Assembly (NCBI RefSeq): GCF_003991425.1
Contig: NZ_CP034346.1
Coordinates: 4,997,501-5,061,500 of the forward strand
Length of the DNA: 64,000 nt
Source: Paenibacillus lutimineralis
GTDB lineage: Bacteria > Bacillota > Bacilli > Paenibacillales > Paenibacillaceae
Direction of reading: 5' to 3'
A program made the translations under genes and the position numbers. This document shows, in pieces, positions 52,123-61,844 of this stretch; within the stretch, counting starts at the first letter, position 1, and every line of letters begins with the position of its first letter. The notes under the pieces are model-generated. The model was not told the DNA's origin, searched no databases, and saw only the letters and a list, made by a program, of their open reading frames with translations.

Positions 52123-53526
52123 TTACCGACAAGGAAGGGTGGAGCTGATGACCGTCTCTTCTTCCTCCTCGACGAGCCTGTCATGCTTAATCCGGTGATG
52201 GGAACCATCGTTGAGATATTTCTTCATCAGTAGATCTATCGGCATCAGAATCAACTTCGGCACCAATAGCTCCGGTGCCTGCTTCAATCTTGTCCCTCCA
52301 TCTGGGTGGATCACTCTCATCAGGAATTTCAAATAGATTCGCGAAGAACTAGCAAAGAACCCCTTCGGCAAATCCGTAACTGTAAAGCCGAATTTCTCTG
52401 GTCCCCGGTTAATCATTGTCACTCCATACAACGCCTTTACATTATGCAGTTCAGGATGGTCGACCACGTATCTGGCAATCTCGGGTAGCGCCTTCTCCAC
52501 CTGCCTGATCATCTGAATGGCCAAGTGAACAGTCGATTTCGACTTCATGCCGATCTGGAACAGCTTCTTATTATCTAAATGCAGCTCCAGCACCTCATCA
52601 CCAGCCTGCAGCATCGTTCCGTCCGTCAATTCAACCGACTCACCATGATAAGGACGGCTGCGGAAATGAAAAATCGGGTCCTGTTCATTCGTCGTATGCA
52701 GATGAAACATCAAGTGGAACAGCTTCTCCCAGAGGAGCCATAATGCCACGACCCATCGCTTCCACCAGCTTAATGAGCGGGCGCTATCTGCAGCCTTCTC
52801 TACTCTCTTGTTATGCTTCAGGCTACTGTCTGTCTCCATCAAGCGGTCGATCCGAACGCTACGCAAGCCCCGCTTCTGCGCTTCCTCCAGCACTCGCTCC
52901 AGGGCTATTAGCATTTCCCTTGGAGCTTCATTATCAGCCCCCAGTGTAGCTCCGCAATCATGTAGCAAAAATACTTCGCCGCCGCCGAGCTTCTTCATCA
53001 TCCGCTTCGTTAAGCGTTCAGCTCCGATGCGCTTGCGCCAATCGCTGAACATTGCCGACCAGAGCACAATCTGGACATCGCCTCGGTTAGCGAAGTCGAA
53101 CAAATTCACAATTCCCCACGGCGGTCTATAGTAATGTGTATCTTTGCCCGTAACCTCATGGATAATCTTATTCGTCTTCTGAATTTGCTTCTTCACGGCA
53201 CCCGGACCCATCAGCCAATTCGTCTTATGAACATAATTATGGATTCCGATCAAATGCCCATCTTCGTGCATCCGTCTGATCAGCTCAGGATTTTTCTCCG
53301 CATTGGAACCAACAACAAAAAAAGTAGCCTTGGCATCATACCGTTCCAGCAAATCGAGGAGCTGAGGAGTATAATAATGGTCTGGACCATCATCAAAGGT
53401 AAGGGCAAATTCATCCTTGTTCGAACCATGCTTGAAGACACGATAACCAAACAGACGCGTGATCAGCCCTGGTATAAAAGCATACAACGATGAAATGTAA
53501 AACAGCCATATCAGCAAAGTCTCCAT
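52123..53526 (-). CDS. Polysaccharide deacetylase-family protein
   Basis: A 467-residue protein: an N-terminal helix (LLIWLFYISSLYAFIPGLI), a NodB deacetylase domain (about 35-240), and a further C-terminal region of about 200 residues. Catalytic motifs are ALTFDDGPDHYYT, HNYVHKTNW (in place of the usual HxxxH), YRPPWG and FLLHDCG. It should remove acetyl groups from a wall or surface polysaccharide at the membrane face. The C-terminal part was not recognised. The ATG at 53526 is chosen because the longer reading lacks a family start. It is downstream of a penicillin-binding protein gene. Confidence 0.85.
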   Translation of the reverse strand: METLLIWLFYISSLYAFIPGLITRLFGYRVFKHGSNKDEFALTFDDGPDHYYTPQLLDLLERYDAKATFFVVGSNAEKNPELIRRMHEDGHLIGIHNYVHKTNWLMGPGAVKKQIQKTNKIIHEVTGKDTHYYRPPWGIVNLFDFANRGDVQIVLWSAMFSDWRKRIGAERLTKRMMKKLGGGEVFLLHDCGATLGADNEAPREMLIALERVLEEAQKRGLRSVRIDRLMETDSSLKHNKRVEKAADSARSLSWWKRWVVALWLLWEKLFHLMFHLHTTNEQDPIFHFRSRPYHGESVELTDGTMLQAGDEVLELHLDNKKLFQIGMKSKSTVHLAIQMIRQVEKALPEIARYVVDHPELHNVKALYGVTMINRGPEKFGFTVTDLPKGFFASSSRIYLKFLMRVIHPDGGTRLKQAPELLVPKLILMPIDLLMKKYLNDGSHHRIKHDRLVEEEEETVISSTLPCR

Positions 53527-53667
53527 GTCGCTTTCCCCACTTCTCTCTGATCTTAGCTTTTCCACGCACATATAGAGGTAGTTCACTCGTACATATTGAA
53601 TAGCATCCTAACTATTTTAGCACATACTGAGCACAATGAGGCGCATTTTTTGAAATTTGAAAATGAA

Positions 53668-55467
53668 TCAGATCTGCTCCGGCCTGTAGGCGGCAAGAAG
53701 ATCCATCGTACGTCTGAACAAAGCAGTCGCTTGATGCTCCGATCCTTCCGGCTTGTTCTGCACAAGTACGCTTACCGCATATTTAGGCTTCTCCACGGGA
53801 CCATATCCAATGAACCATTGGTGATTGTAGTTTTTACCTGCTTTTACAACCTGTGCTGTACCGGACTTGCCAGCCAAATGCCAATCGGCTTGTCTAAGCG
53901 ATCTCCCCGTTCCCGATTCGACAACTTCATTCATCCAGGATAGTAGCAGAGCAGCCGTGCGAGGCGATACTTGACCAGCCTTTGTAACCGCTTGGTGCTC
54001 TAGCATATTCGTGAGCAAAGAACCATCCCGGAAGTGGACCTCGCTGACCAAACGTGGTGATGTAACCCGCCCTTGATGGAGCAGTGTCACGACCATATTT
54101 GCTGCCTGCAGTGGAGTAACCAGAACATCGCGCTGCCCGATAGCCGTCTGGGCCAGAACCCCACCATCAACCAGGGAGTTACCGTGAAAAACTGCCCCTG
54201 CTTCCTCATGGTCGAATTGCCAAAGATCATCACCGCCCATAAATTTCTCCTCATGCCAGCCAACCTTGTGACCAAGGCCGAGCTTGGCCGCAGCAAGCTC
54301 AATGCTGCCAGGCGACAAGCGTTCTCCCAATGTGGCAAACACGATATTGCAAGAATGGGCGTAGCCCTGTTCCAACGTAATATCGCCATGTCCGCCTTTC
54401 TTCCAACAGGCTAATCCGTACTTTCCATATTGCCCCGGGCAATGGAACACTTCACCTGGCTTAGTTACCCCACTCTCCAACGCAGCCGCAGCGATGACCG
54501 TCTTGAAAATGGAACCGGGCGGAACAGCCTTCAGAGCGCGGTTGCTCCAGCTGCCTCCGGCCAAATCAATATGATTGGGATCGAAGAACGGTCTTGAGAC
54601 CATAGCTGCTACATCGCCGTTCTCCGTATCAAGAACGACTAAAGCGCCCTCCTTCACATTCATCTGTTCCGTAAGCGCTTCTAATTTCTGCTGCAGGACG
54701 ATATCAATCGTCGTTCTGATCTGCAACGGATGGAAGCGTTCCTCTGGGCCCTTGACCCGGGTACCTACATCCGGGAATGGCTGTCGCTTCCCATCTACCG
54801 CATAATAAGCCCTTGTACTTCCAGCGCCGCGCAGGAATCTGTCGAATGTCTTCTCTAACCCCGCCGCCCCTACTTGCATTGTTAAAGGCAGGTGTTCACT
54901 CTGCTTCCCGCTACCACGAATCTGCTGGATCACATCCGGCCGCTGGGCCACATAACCGAGCCACTGCTGCCCATTCTGACCGGATTGGTAGCGTACGACA
55001 TGAGGAAGCACCTCTATTCCTTCCAATTGAACAAGTGATTGCTCCTTGACCACGGATGAATGATTTAGGATCCCATGACTGCTATCTGAACCTGACCAAA
55101 TATAAGGCACCTCAAGATTCGCCCATTTGCTCCTTAGCTCGCTCTCAGATATCCCTAGAGAAGTGGCGATGCGTGCCAGGTCCTCCTGAGCAGGTAGTTT
55201 CTTCACAGGAAATAGAACTGGCGACCAGGTTGTAATCCCAGTCAGTTGCCGGCCGTATCGATCGAAGAAATTTCCTCTTCCAGGATCAAGCTCGATCCCT
55301 TGTTCCCGTTGACGTACGGCCAATTCATTGATCGTTTTCCCTGAAGATGTCACTGCGGCGAACGCAGCATGAGTCTGAATCCAGGCAATCCTTAGCGTAT
55401 ATACAGCAAAAAAAATACTAAACACTATTAGAATATAAAATATGCGTCTTTTCCGTGCTAATGACAT
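53668..55467 (-). CDS. Penicillin-binding protein, transpeptidase type (class B)
   Basis: A 599-residue class B PBP: an N-terminal anchor helix (IFYILIVFSIFFAVYTLRIAW), a dimerisation/pedestal region, and a transpeptidase domain with SxxK in PPGSIFKTV, SxN in AHSCNIVF and KSGT in LAGKSGTAQVVK. It crosslinks peptidoglycan stems outside the membrane and is a beta-lactam target. It is shorter than division PBPs and lacks PASTA domains. The ATG at 55467 has a G5 tract 6 nt upstream. Which cell-cycle or sporulation stage it serves is not evident. Confidence 0.92.
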   Translation of the reverse strand: MSLARKRRIFYILIVFSIFFAVYTLRIAWIQTHAAFAAVTSSGKTINELAVRQREQGIELDPGRGNFFDRYGRQLTGITTWSPVLFPVKKLPAQEDLARIATSLGISESELRSKWANLEVPYIWSGSDSSHGILNHSSVVKEQSLVQLEGIEVLPHVVRYQSGQNGQQWLGYVAQRPDVIQQIRGSGKQSEHLPLTMQVGAAGLEKTFDRFLRGAGSTRAYYAVDGKRQPFPDVGTRVKGPEERFHPLQIRTTIDIVLQQKLEALTEQMNVKEGALVVLDTENGDVAAMVSRPFFDPNHIDLAGGSWSNRALKAVPPGSIFKTVIAAAALESGVTKPGEVFHCPGQYGKYGLACWKKGGHGDITLEQGYAHSCNIVFATLGERLSPGSIELAAAKLGLGHKVGWHEEKFMGGDDLWQFDHEEAGAVFHGNSLVDGGVLAQTAIGQRDVLVTPLQAANMVVTLLHQGRVTSPRLVSEVHFRDGSLLTNMLEHQAVTKAGQVSPRTAALLLSWMNEVVESGTGRSLRQADWHLAGKSGTAQVVKAGKNYNHQWFIGYGPVEKPKYAVSVLVQNKPEGSEHQATALFRRTMDLLAAYRPEQI

Positions 55468-55565
55468 GGACATCCCCCTTTTTCCTTACTGCTTCATTAT
55501 TTCCCTGGAGAGAGATGTTAACACATAGATAGAAGGAATAAGGGGGACCCACATGATTAAAGCAA

Positions 55566-55601
55566 AAAAATGCCCCAAAAGTATGATCCTACTCCTGGGA
55601 C
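55566..55601 (-). terminator. Intrinsic terminator of the chemoreceptor gene
   Basis: TGTCCCAGGAGTA/TACTTTTGGGGCA stem (with G-T pairs) and a TTTTTTT tail on the minus strand. Confidence 0.8.
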
Positions 55602-55619
55602 AGTTCCTATATACGCTGA

Positions 55620-57770
55620 TTAAACTGTAAATTTGGACAGCGATTCCTTCAAGCCGTTCGAGACATTCTCCAGCTTGCCGGAGAGCTGCACAAGCTGATC
55701 GCTTACCGTCTGCTGCTCGCTGCTGAGCGATGCAACCTCTTCAGATGTAGCCGAAGATTGCTGAGCAACGGCGCTGACGTTACTCATCGCTTCAGACAGA
55801 ACATTCTGCGATTCATTCAGATCATCAATCGAAGTCGTAACCATCTCAATTTGCTTCACAAAGCCTTCCATTTGCCCTTGTACAGATACAAAGATCTGAC
55901 TTGTCTCTTTCACAGAAGTAATCTGCTGTTGGAACAACGGATTTGCATCCGACAAGGCTCGTACCGTCTCATTCATTTCCTGCTGGATATTGTCTGTGAT
56001 CTCCCCAACCATCGTAATCGATTGACGGGATTGATCTGCCAGCTGACGGATCTCATCGGCTACGACCATGAAGCCACGTCCTGCTGCACCGGCCCGAGCC
56101 GCTTCAATCGTCGCATTCAGGGACAGGATATTCGTCTGCTGTGTAATATTCTGCATAACTTCCAGCACCTTCAAAACAGAAGATGTACTCGATTTCAGAG
56201 CGTCTACCTTCTCTGTCAGAGAATTGACAATATCTACAGTGGAGTTCGTCTGTGCCAGAAGCCCGTTCAGATACTCGGTACCTTGCTGACTTGACTTCTC
56301 TACCTGATGAGCAGCGGTCTCCATCTGCTTGTTCGCCTGTACAACCTGTTCCATCTGTCTGGAGATGTTCTCTGTAAGCTCATTACCTCGCTCAGCTTCA
56401 TTAGCCAGACTGGTAGCTCCGTTAGCGATCTCCTCTGTCGCAATAGCAATCTCTTTGGCAGAGATGGCTGTCTTGTTAGAAGCCTGAGTCAATTCAGTTG
56501 CTGTGTCCAGAACATCCTTCGCGGAATGGTTCGTCTGCTTCACGAGCTCGGTAATCTGCTCCATCATCACATTGAAGCTGTTAGTCAATTGACCGATCTC
56601 ATCCTGAGACTTCGCCTTTAAGCGTACATTCAGGTTGCCTCTGGAGCCTTCTTCCATCAAGTTCTTCAACTGTGCCAATGGATGAGCAATCATTCTAACC
56701 ATCCACATGGCAATCAAGGTGGTGATCAAGGCGACGACAGCAGCCGATATGTATGTTGTTAACAAAATTCCTTTTGCATCCTTCACTAGTTCGGCAGTGC
56801 TCACTGTACCAATCAGCTTCCAGTCGGCAGCTGTAAAATTGTTATAGACAGCCAGTACGGAATTGCCCTCCGCATCCTTGATGCGAATGCCTCCATTCTT
56901 GTCTACCGCTTTGGACAAATCATACTCTGTAGGTTCACCTGATTCTGCTTCAACCGACGAACCGATAACCACATTATCTGTTCCGACGATTTGCAGCTTC
57001 GAGTTGTCCCCCAAATTAATTTCCTTCAAGTAGTTCTCCAGCACTTCAACATTCAGGTCTTGTACGAGAACGAACCGCTTAGAAGTAGTGACGCTCGATA
57101 ATGAACGAATCAATCGTACTGTAGATTTTCCATTGCTCTTCTCAGGCACTTTCATCCAACGTGTGCCTACCGTCTTGGACATTTCTTCATACCAAGGTTC
57201 CTTACGTGCTGCTTCGAAGAATGTCTGAGTGGAGCTGCCAGTTGAAATATCATCCACGCTGCCATCCACACTCAACATATAGACCGCTTCCACACCCTTG
57301 CTTGAATAGACCAGAGAATTCAACCGGTTCCTAATATCGTTAATGGTTGTAAAACGGTCGTACTCAGACACACCGGAAAGGGAAGCATTCATAATCGCCT
57401 TCTGCATCTCATTGTCTAGGAATGTCTGTTGAAGATTCTCTTCGTACTTTTGTAGAATAATGTCCAGCTTCTGCGATGTTTGTACTATCGTTTGCAAGTT
57501 GGCATTTTCCGCATTATTCTGAATCGTCGACTTTGCCATTTGATAGGACAATATTCCGATAGCTAATACGAAGAACATGATCGCCACGAAGAAAATCAGA
57601 AACAGACGAACGCCTACAGATTTAGAAGGATTTATTTGTGTTGGAAGACGATCCGAAATTTTGCCTTTCCAACTTGAAATAAGCTTCTTTTCCCCACTTG
57701 ATTTAGTTTGTTTCTTCTGCTTGTTCTTGCTGTCAGCTGCTTGGCCCTCCTTCTTCGGAACCAGACCCAT
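55620..57770 (-). CDS. Methyl-accepting chemotaxis protein
   Basis: A 716-residue chemoreceptor: a cytosolic N-tail of about 50 residues, TM1 ([19 protein letters not shown]), an external dCache-like sensor to about 325, TM2 ([19 protein letters not shown]), HAMP, and the signalling hairpin with the tip [24 protein letters not shown]. It senses a ligand outside the cell and controls CheA. The long, basic N-tail before TM1 is unusual. The ATG at 57770 follows GGGTGAT. A SigD-like promoter lies 127 nt upstream. Confidence 0.95.
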   Translation of the reverse strand: MGLVPKKEGQAADSKNKQKKQTKSSGEKKLISSWKGKISDRLPTQINPSKSVGVRLFLIFFVAIMFFVLAIGILSYQMAKSTIQNNAENANLQTIVQTSQKLDIILQKYEENLQQTFLDNEMQKAIMNASLSGVSEYDRFTTINDIRNRLNSLVYSSKGVEAVYMLSVDGSVDDISTGSSTQTFFEAARKEPWYEEMSKTVGTRWMKVPEKSNGKSTVRLIRSLSSVTTSKRFVLVQDLNVEVLENYLKEINLGDNSKLQIVGTDNVVIGSSVEAESGEPTEYDLSKAVDKNGGIRIKDAEGNSVLAVYNNFTAADWKLIGTVSTAELVKDAKGILLTTYISAAVVALITTLIAMWMVRMIAHPLAQLKNLMEEGSRGNLNVRLKAKSQDEIGQLTNSFNVMMEQITELVKQTNHSAKDVLDTATELTQASNKTAISAKEIAIATEEIANGATSLANEAERGNELTENISRQMEQVVQANKQMETAAHQVEKSSQQGTEYLNGLLAQTNSTVDIVNSLTEKVDALKSSTSSVLKVLEVMQNITQQTNILSLNATIEAARAGAAGRGFMVVADEIRQLADQSRQSITMVGEITDNIQQEMNETVRALSDANPLFQQQITSVKETSQIFVSVQGQMEGFVKQIEMVTTSIDDLNESQNVLSEAMSNVSAVAQQSSATSEEVASLSSEQQTVSDQLVQLSGKLENVSNGLKESLSKFTV

Positions 57771-57896
57771 GTCAATCACCCACCGCTCATAATAGTTGTA
57801 TGCCGTGAAACTAGGCTAGAGGTCATGCCTCTATTACTAACTGGCAACATCGCCTCATACTTAGTCTATTCGACAAACGATGTCATACTCCTATAT

Positions 57897-57923
57897 GTAT
57901 CGGTAGAACAAGGGGGTATTTTT
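57897..57923 (-). promoter_or_regulatory. SigD-like promoter of the chemoreceptor gene
   Basis: Minus-strand AAAA-N15-ACCGATAC compared with SigD consensus TAAA-N15-GCCGATAA: 3 of 4 and 6 of 8 matches, with correct spacing. Confidence 0.5.
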
Positions 57924-57955
57924 TAGTGGAATTTGTTGATTTTTATCATACAACA

Positions 57956-57992
57956 CAAAAAAGGGCCTTTCGTCCTATGATCGAAAAGCCCT
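57956..57992 (-). terminator. Intrinsic terminator of the U32 operon
   Basis: AGGGCTTTTCG/CGAAAGGCCCT stem with TTTTTT tail on minus, after the second U32 gene. Confidence 0.9.
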
Positions 57993-58022
57993 AATTTCAA
58001 TTGAATACAAGCCATAAATTGT

Positions 58023-59357
58023 CTATTTCTTCTTACGCATCATGTCAAAATAAGATACAGGATGGTCCACCTTCATCTTGATTCTTTGCAGCGGATGACG
58101 AGCAGCATCGAGCTCATTGCCCTCTTCGTCCCAAATCTTGCCTACTGTTTGCTTGAAGAAGGTTCCATTCGGACCGAAGAATTCAATTTCGTGACCCGGC
58201 TTAAAATGATTACGTTGCTGAATTACAGCGATTCCCGTGGCGTGATCATAGTCCATGACAAGACCTGCAAAATCAAAAGGCATCGCCTTCTCCTCAGGTT
58301 CATAAATATGATCTTCATGATCCGGAATGTCGTAGAAAAATCCAGTATTCACCGGGCGGTTGGCCGCCTTCTGAATTTCCTCTAGCCATTCCTGCTTAAG
58401 AACGTAATTATCTGGATCAGCCATGTAAGAATCGATCGCCTGACGATAAACGTTAACAACCGTAGCCACATAGTGGATCGATTTCATACGACCCTCAATC
58501 TTAAAGCTGTCTACGCCGGAATCAATCAAATCAGGAATATGCTCAATCATGCACAAATCCTTGGATCCCATTGTAAAGGCATTGTCACCTTCATCGAATA
58601 ACGGCAATTGATTTACACCAAGCTGGAAATTGCGCAATACAGAACTGTCCCTTGCCTCTTCTTCGGAGATCCAAGTTTCGACCGGTCTGGCATCTTCGAA
58701 CAGATCGTATTTCCAGCGGCAAGATTGACAGCACCCACCCCGGTTGGAGTCGCGGTCTGTGAAATGATTGGACAGCACACAGCGTCCGGAATAAGAGGAA
58801 CACATCGCTCCGTGAATAAAAGCTTCGATCTCGACATCTACATGCTGCTTGATCTCCTCGATCTCCTCCAGGCTTGTCTCCCGCCCCAGGACAACACGCG
58901 GCAGTCCTTCTTCCTTCCAGAACTTCACGGCCTGCCAATTCACAGTCGATTGCTGGGTGCTAAGATGCACCTCCAGCTCTGGTACAAGGCGACGAGCCGT
59001 ATCAACAATAATTGGGTCGGCGGTGATTATAGCCGCAATCCCTACGGAATGCAGGCCACGCAGATAATCCTCTATCCCAGCCAAATCCTCGTTGTGAGCA
59101 TATATATTTGTAGCCACGAATACTTTGGCTCCATATTTCTTGGCAAACTCAACGCCCTCGCGCATTTCCTCTAGACTGAAATTGTCGGCCCCTGAGCGAA
59201 GCCCGTATTTTTGTCCCCCGATGTAAACCGCATCTGCTCCATAATGGACTGCGAATTTCAATTTCTCGAGGTTCCCTGCCGGAGCCAGCAGCTCTGGCTT
59301 CTCCAAACGGTTTCGCTTGCCGGTATATTTACGTATATGTTTCTCCGCAGTTTGCAT
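58023..59357 (-). CDS. trhP2: U32-family protein TrhP2-like (tRNA hydroxylation)
   Basis: A 444-residue U32 'peptidase' family protein. Motifs include ELLAPAGNLEKLKFAVHYGADAVY near the start, IEAFIHGAMCSSYSGRC with YSGRC cysteines, NRGGCCQSCRWKY and SFKIEGRMKS. These cysteines fit an Fe-S site. In Bacillus subtilis the pair YrrN/YrrO (TrhP1/TrhP2) is needed for prephenate-dependent 5-hydroxyuridine formation at tRNA position 34; length and order match YrrO. GAGGTG precedes the ATG. Confidence 0.9.
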   Translation of the reverse strand: MQTAEKHIRKYTGKRNRLEKPELLAPAGNLEKLKFAVHYGADAVYIGGQKYGLRSGADNFSLEEMREGVEFAKKYGAKVFVATNIYAHNEDLAGIEDYLRGLHSVGIAAIITADPIIVDTARRLVPELEVHLSTQQSTVNWQAVKFWKEEGLPRVVLGRETSLEEIEEIKQHVDVEIEAFIHGAMCSSYSGRCVLSNHFTDRDSNRGGCCQSCRWKYDLFEDARPVETWISEEEARDSSVLRNFQLGVNQLPLFDEGDNAFTMGSKDLCMIEHIPDLIDSGVDSFKIEGRMKSIHYVATVVNVYRQAIDSYMADPDNYVLKQEWLEEIQKAANRPVNTGFFYDIPDHEDHIYEPEEKAMPFDFAGLVMDYDHATGIAVIQQRNHFKPGHEIEFFGPNGTFFKQTVGKIWDEEGNELDAARHPLQRIKMKVDHPVSYFDMMRKKK

Positions 59358-59399
59358 TTATTCGTTCACCTCTAGAAAATTATAATCATAAAAATACAT

Positions 59400-59424
59400 G
59401 TTCAAAAAGTCCAGTTTTCAGCAC
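59400..59424. repeat. Remnant of MITE-like repeat end (copy D)
   Basis: GTTCAAAAAGTCCAGTTTTC followed by AGCAC matches the left end of copy A, in the gap between the two U32 genes. Confidence 0.65.
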
Positions 59425-59431
59425 TCTTAAA

Positions 59432-60367
59432 TTAATATACTTGTTCTTTATAGAAAAACCCAAACGACAACTCGCGCTCAGGGTCCTGAACCTCACGGAT
59501 CGTCTCCATCCATGCTTCATCGAATTCATAAGCTTCTGGATCGGCAAAATAAGTGTCAATCGCTTGACGATAGACACGGATAACTGTCTCATTATAGCTT
59601 ACTGGTTTAAAGATCGTTTCGATCTTCAAGCTGTCCACTCCAGCACCTAACAGCATATGAAGATCTTCCAAAATGCAAATATCATCTGAGCTCATAATAT
59701 GAGTTCCATTGCGATCCTCATAGATCGGGAATTTCTCATCTTGGCGCTCCGCCTCGATCAAGAATAATCCGCGCTCCTTACTTACGGATTCATTCTCCGC
59801 AATCACTCGGCCCTGATGCGCCATGTAGCTGCGAACCAGACTGCGCTTGGAATGGTAAATATTCGTCATGCCATGTACCTGAACCTCGGACTCGATCTGT
59901 AAATGCGGCTGCATTTCCGTTATCTCGTCCATATTCAGTTCACGTGCCAACACAACGCGGCATGCCCCTTTGCTTCCCCAATAGTTCGCTGTCATGTAAT
60001 TGGTTGAAGTCATTTCCCCGTTCCAATGCAGCTTCAATTGTGGAGCTAACTCCCTAACTGTCTGTAATACGGACGGATCGCCAAATTGAACGGCATCCAC
60101 CCCAGCAGCCTCAAGCTGTTTTACATAATCCGGTAGGTCCTTGAGTAGCTCATTACTCATCAGAATATTGATACATACATATATTTTAGCCCCGCGTTCA
60201 TGGGCAATCTTGACAGCTTCAGCAATTTCGGCTGGGGTAAAATTACCTGGAAGACGCATGCCAAATATATCCTCGCCAATGAGGAAGGCATCCGCTCCAC
60301 AATCAAGATACGCCTGCAGCTCTGCAATAGAACCTGCGGGAACAAGCAGTTCCGGTTTGTTACCCAT
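59432..60367 (-). CDS. trhP1: U32-family protein TrhP1-like (tRNA hydroxylation)
   Basis: A 311-residue U32 protein, shorter than its partner, as YrrN is. It starts ELLVPAGSIAELQAYLDCGADAF and has VHGMTNIYHSKRSLV and DSLKIETIFKPVSYNETVIRVY. The longer partner's cysteine sets are largely missing. The ATG at 60367 is 7 nt after GAGGTG. It lies 14 nt after the mltG gene and 74 nt before trhP2, in the Bacillus order mltG-yrrN-yrrO but without yrrM (O-methyltransferase). Confidence 0.88.
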   Translation of the reverse strand: MGNKPELLVPAGSIAELQAYLDCGADAFLIGEDIFGMRLPGNFTPAEIAEAVKIAHERGAKIYVCINILMSNELLKDLPDYVKQLEAAGVDAVQFGDPSVLQTVRELAPQLKLHWNGEMTSTNYMTANYWGSKGACRVVLARELNMDEITEMQPHLQIESEVQVHGMTNIYHSKRSLVRSYMAHQGRVIAENESVSKERGLFLIEAERQDEKFPIYEDRNGTHIMSSDDICILEDLHMLLGAGVDSLKIETIFKPVSYNETVIRVYRQAIDTYFADPEAYEFDEAWMETIREVQDPERELSFGFFYKEQVY

Positions 60368-60381
60368 TCTATACACCTCGG

Positions 60382-61434
60382 TTATTTAGCTGTTGCCTTG
60401 CTCTTCTCAATATTATTCAAATGCTCTTTATACGTCTTGGCAAATAGATGCTCACCGCTGCCATCCTTCTTCGTCACATAGAACAAATACTCCGAAGCTT
60501 CCGGCGCGAGTGCGGCCTCAATAGATTTCAGACTTGGCGCAGCGATCGGCCCTGGCGGCAGTCCCTCATACAAATAAGTATTATATGGGCTGTCCACTTT
60601 TCTCAGGTCCGAATTCATTAGGCGCTCTTTAGGTTTGTCTAATAGATATTGGACGGTGGCATCAATCTCTAACTTCATGTTTTTAGCAAGCCGATTATAG
60701 ATGACGCCAGCTACCAAGCTGCGTTCCGAATCGACAACGACCTCACGCTCCACAAGAGATGCAACTGTCATTATTTCATTCAGACTGAGTCCGCTCTTCT
60801 TTAGCTTTTGCTCAAAATCAGCAATTTTGTGCAGACGCTGATCTGTTTCCGTGAACATCCGATTGATAATCTCCTGCTCGCTGCTGCCCTTCTTCAATTC
60901 ATAAGTTTCTGGGAATAAATAACCTTCCAGTCTAAATTTCATCTCCGCACGATCTGGAATATCAGCTAACAGTTGACTGTCAATGCCTGTAGGAGACTTG
61001 GCCAATTTCAGGAAAGTATCCTCATTAACGAATCCTTGCTCGGATAAGATCTCCGCCATCTGCTTGACGGTATAACCCTCTGGTATGGTGAAGCGGATCA
61101 TCTCAGCTTTGACAATATCTCCGCTGTTCAGCTTGACGATAATCTCATCATAATCGGCTCCGGGATTTATATCATAAGTACCCGCCTGAAAACGGCTACC
61201 CTCGGATTTCAACTTTAAATACGATTTGAACAAGAACGCATTCTTGATAAGTCCTTGCTGCTCCAGGGTATCAGCTATGCTGCTCGTCCGCATTCCTGGT
61301 TCAATCGTAACCCTCACCACTTCTTCCGAGGCTTTCACTGGCTGCATGCCGTAATAAATATAGGCACCGCCCGCTCCCGCTGCAATAATAATAATCAGAA
61401 TAAATGCGAGGAACCATTTCAACGCTGTCTTCAT
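60382..61434 (-). CDS. mltG: Endolytic transglycosylase MltG
   Basis: A 350-residue membrane protein: N-terminal anchor (FLAFILIIIIAAGAGGAYIYY), LysM-like subdomain, and YceG/MltG catalytic domain. The catalytic Glu is in SLVEREVVVDSE near residue 225, with LDKPKERLMNSDLRKVDSPYNTY-type and LPPGPIAAPSLKSIEAALAP motifs after it. It cuts nascent glycan strands and sets their length. AAAGGAG precedes the ATG. A terminator upstream separates it from the ruvX group, so it may have its own promoter. Confidence 0.95.
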   Translation of the reverse strand: MKTALKWFLAFILIIIIAAGAGGAYIYYGMQPVKASEEVVRVTIEPGMRTSSIADTLEQQGLIKNAFLFKSYLKLKSEGSRFQAGTYDINPGADYDEIIVKLNSGDIVKAEMIRFTIPEGYTVKQMAEILSEQGFVNEDTFLKLAKSPTGIDSQLLADIPDRAEMKFRLEGYLFPETYELKKGSSEQEIINRMFTETDQRLHKIADFEQKLKKSGLSLNEIMTVASLVEREVVVDSERSLVAGVIYNRLAKNMKLEIDATVQYLLDKPKERLMNSDLRKVDSPYNTYLYEGLPPGPIAAPSLKSIEAALAPEASEYLFYVTKKDGSGEHLFAKTYKEHLNNIEKSKATAK

Positions 61435-61452
61435 AGCCCACTCCTTTACAGC

Positions 61453-61475
61453 AAAAAGAGCGGGATTCCCGCCCT
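61453..61475 (-). terminator. Terminator between DUF1292 gene and mltG
   Basis: AGGGCGGGA/TCCCGCTCT hairpin on minus with a TTTTTG tail. It would limit read-through from ireB-ruvX-DUF1292 into mltG. Confidence 0.75.
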
Positions 61476-61541
61476 TATGCCGATTTATATTAGCTCATCA
61501 GATAACACAATCGATCGTACTCAAGAGATGCCCTGCAGAAC

Positions 61542-61844
61542 TCATTCAGGGAACGTAAGTTCACCGTATAGCTCAGATATATTCTCCCATTCGTCATCAT
61601 CTTCGATGGTAACAAGTTCTAACTCCCCATCCGAGGACTGGACAATCTTGAACAATTCGGGCTCTTCTACGGAAGAGTCTTGTTCAGGGCGCAAAGCGGC
61701 GTAAGATGCTCCCGCTACGTCAAATTCATTCTCGACAGTATAATAGGAAGCCTTGCCTTGTTCATCTTGAAGCTCGACAATGGTACCGTAAGCGTCACGA
61801 ACCCGTGACGTCCACACTACCTTCTCCGCTGAAAAATCAGTCAT
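61542..61844 (-). CDS. DUF1292-family protein (second copy)
   Basis: A 100-residue acidic protein of the YrzB/DUF1292 type: DAYGTIVELQDEQGKASYYTV, then PELFKIVQSSDGELELVTIE and DEWENISELY. The ATG at 61844 is 6 nt after GGAGG and overlaps the preceding DUF1292 stop by 8 nt. It is a diverged tandem paralogue of that gene. The function of the family is not known. Confidence 0.85.
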   Translation of the reverse strand: MTDFSAEKVVWTSRVRDAYGTIVELQDEQGKASYYTVENEFDVAGASYAALRPEQDSSVEEPELFKIVQSSDGELELVTIEDDDEWENISELYGELTFPE

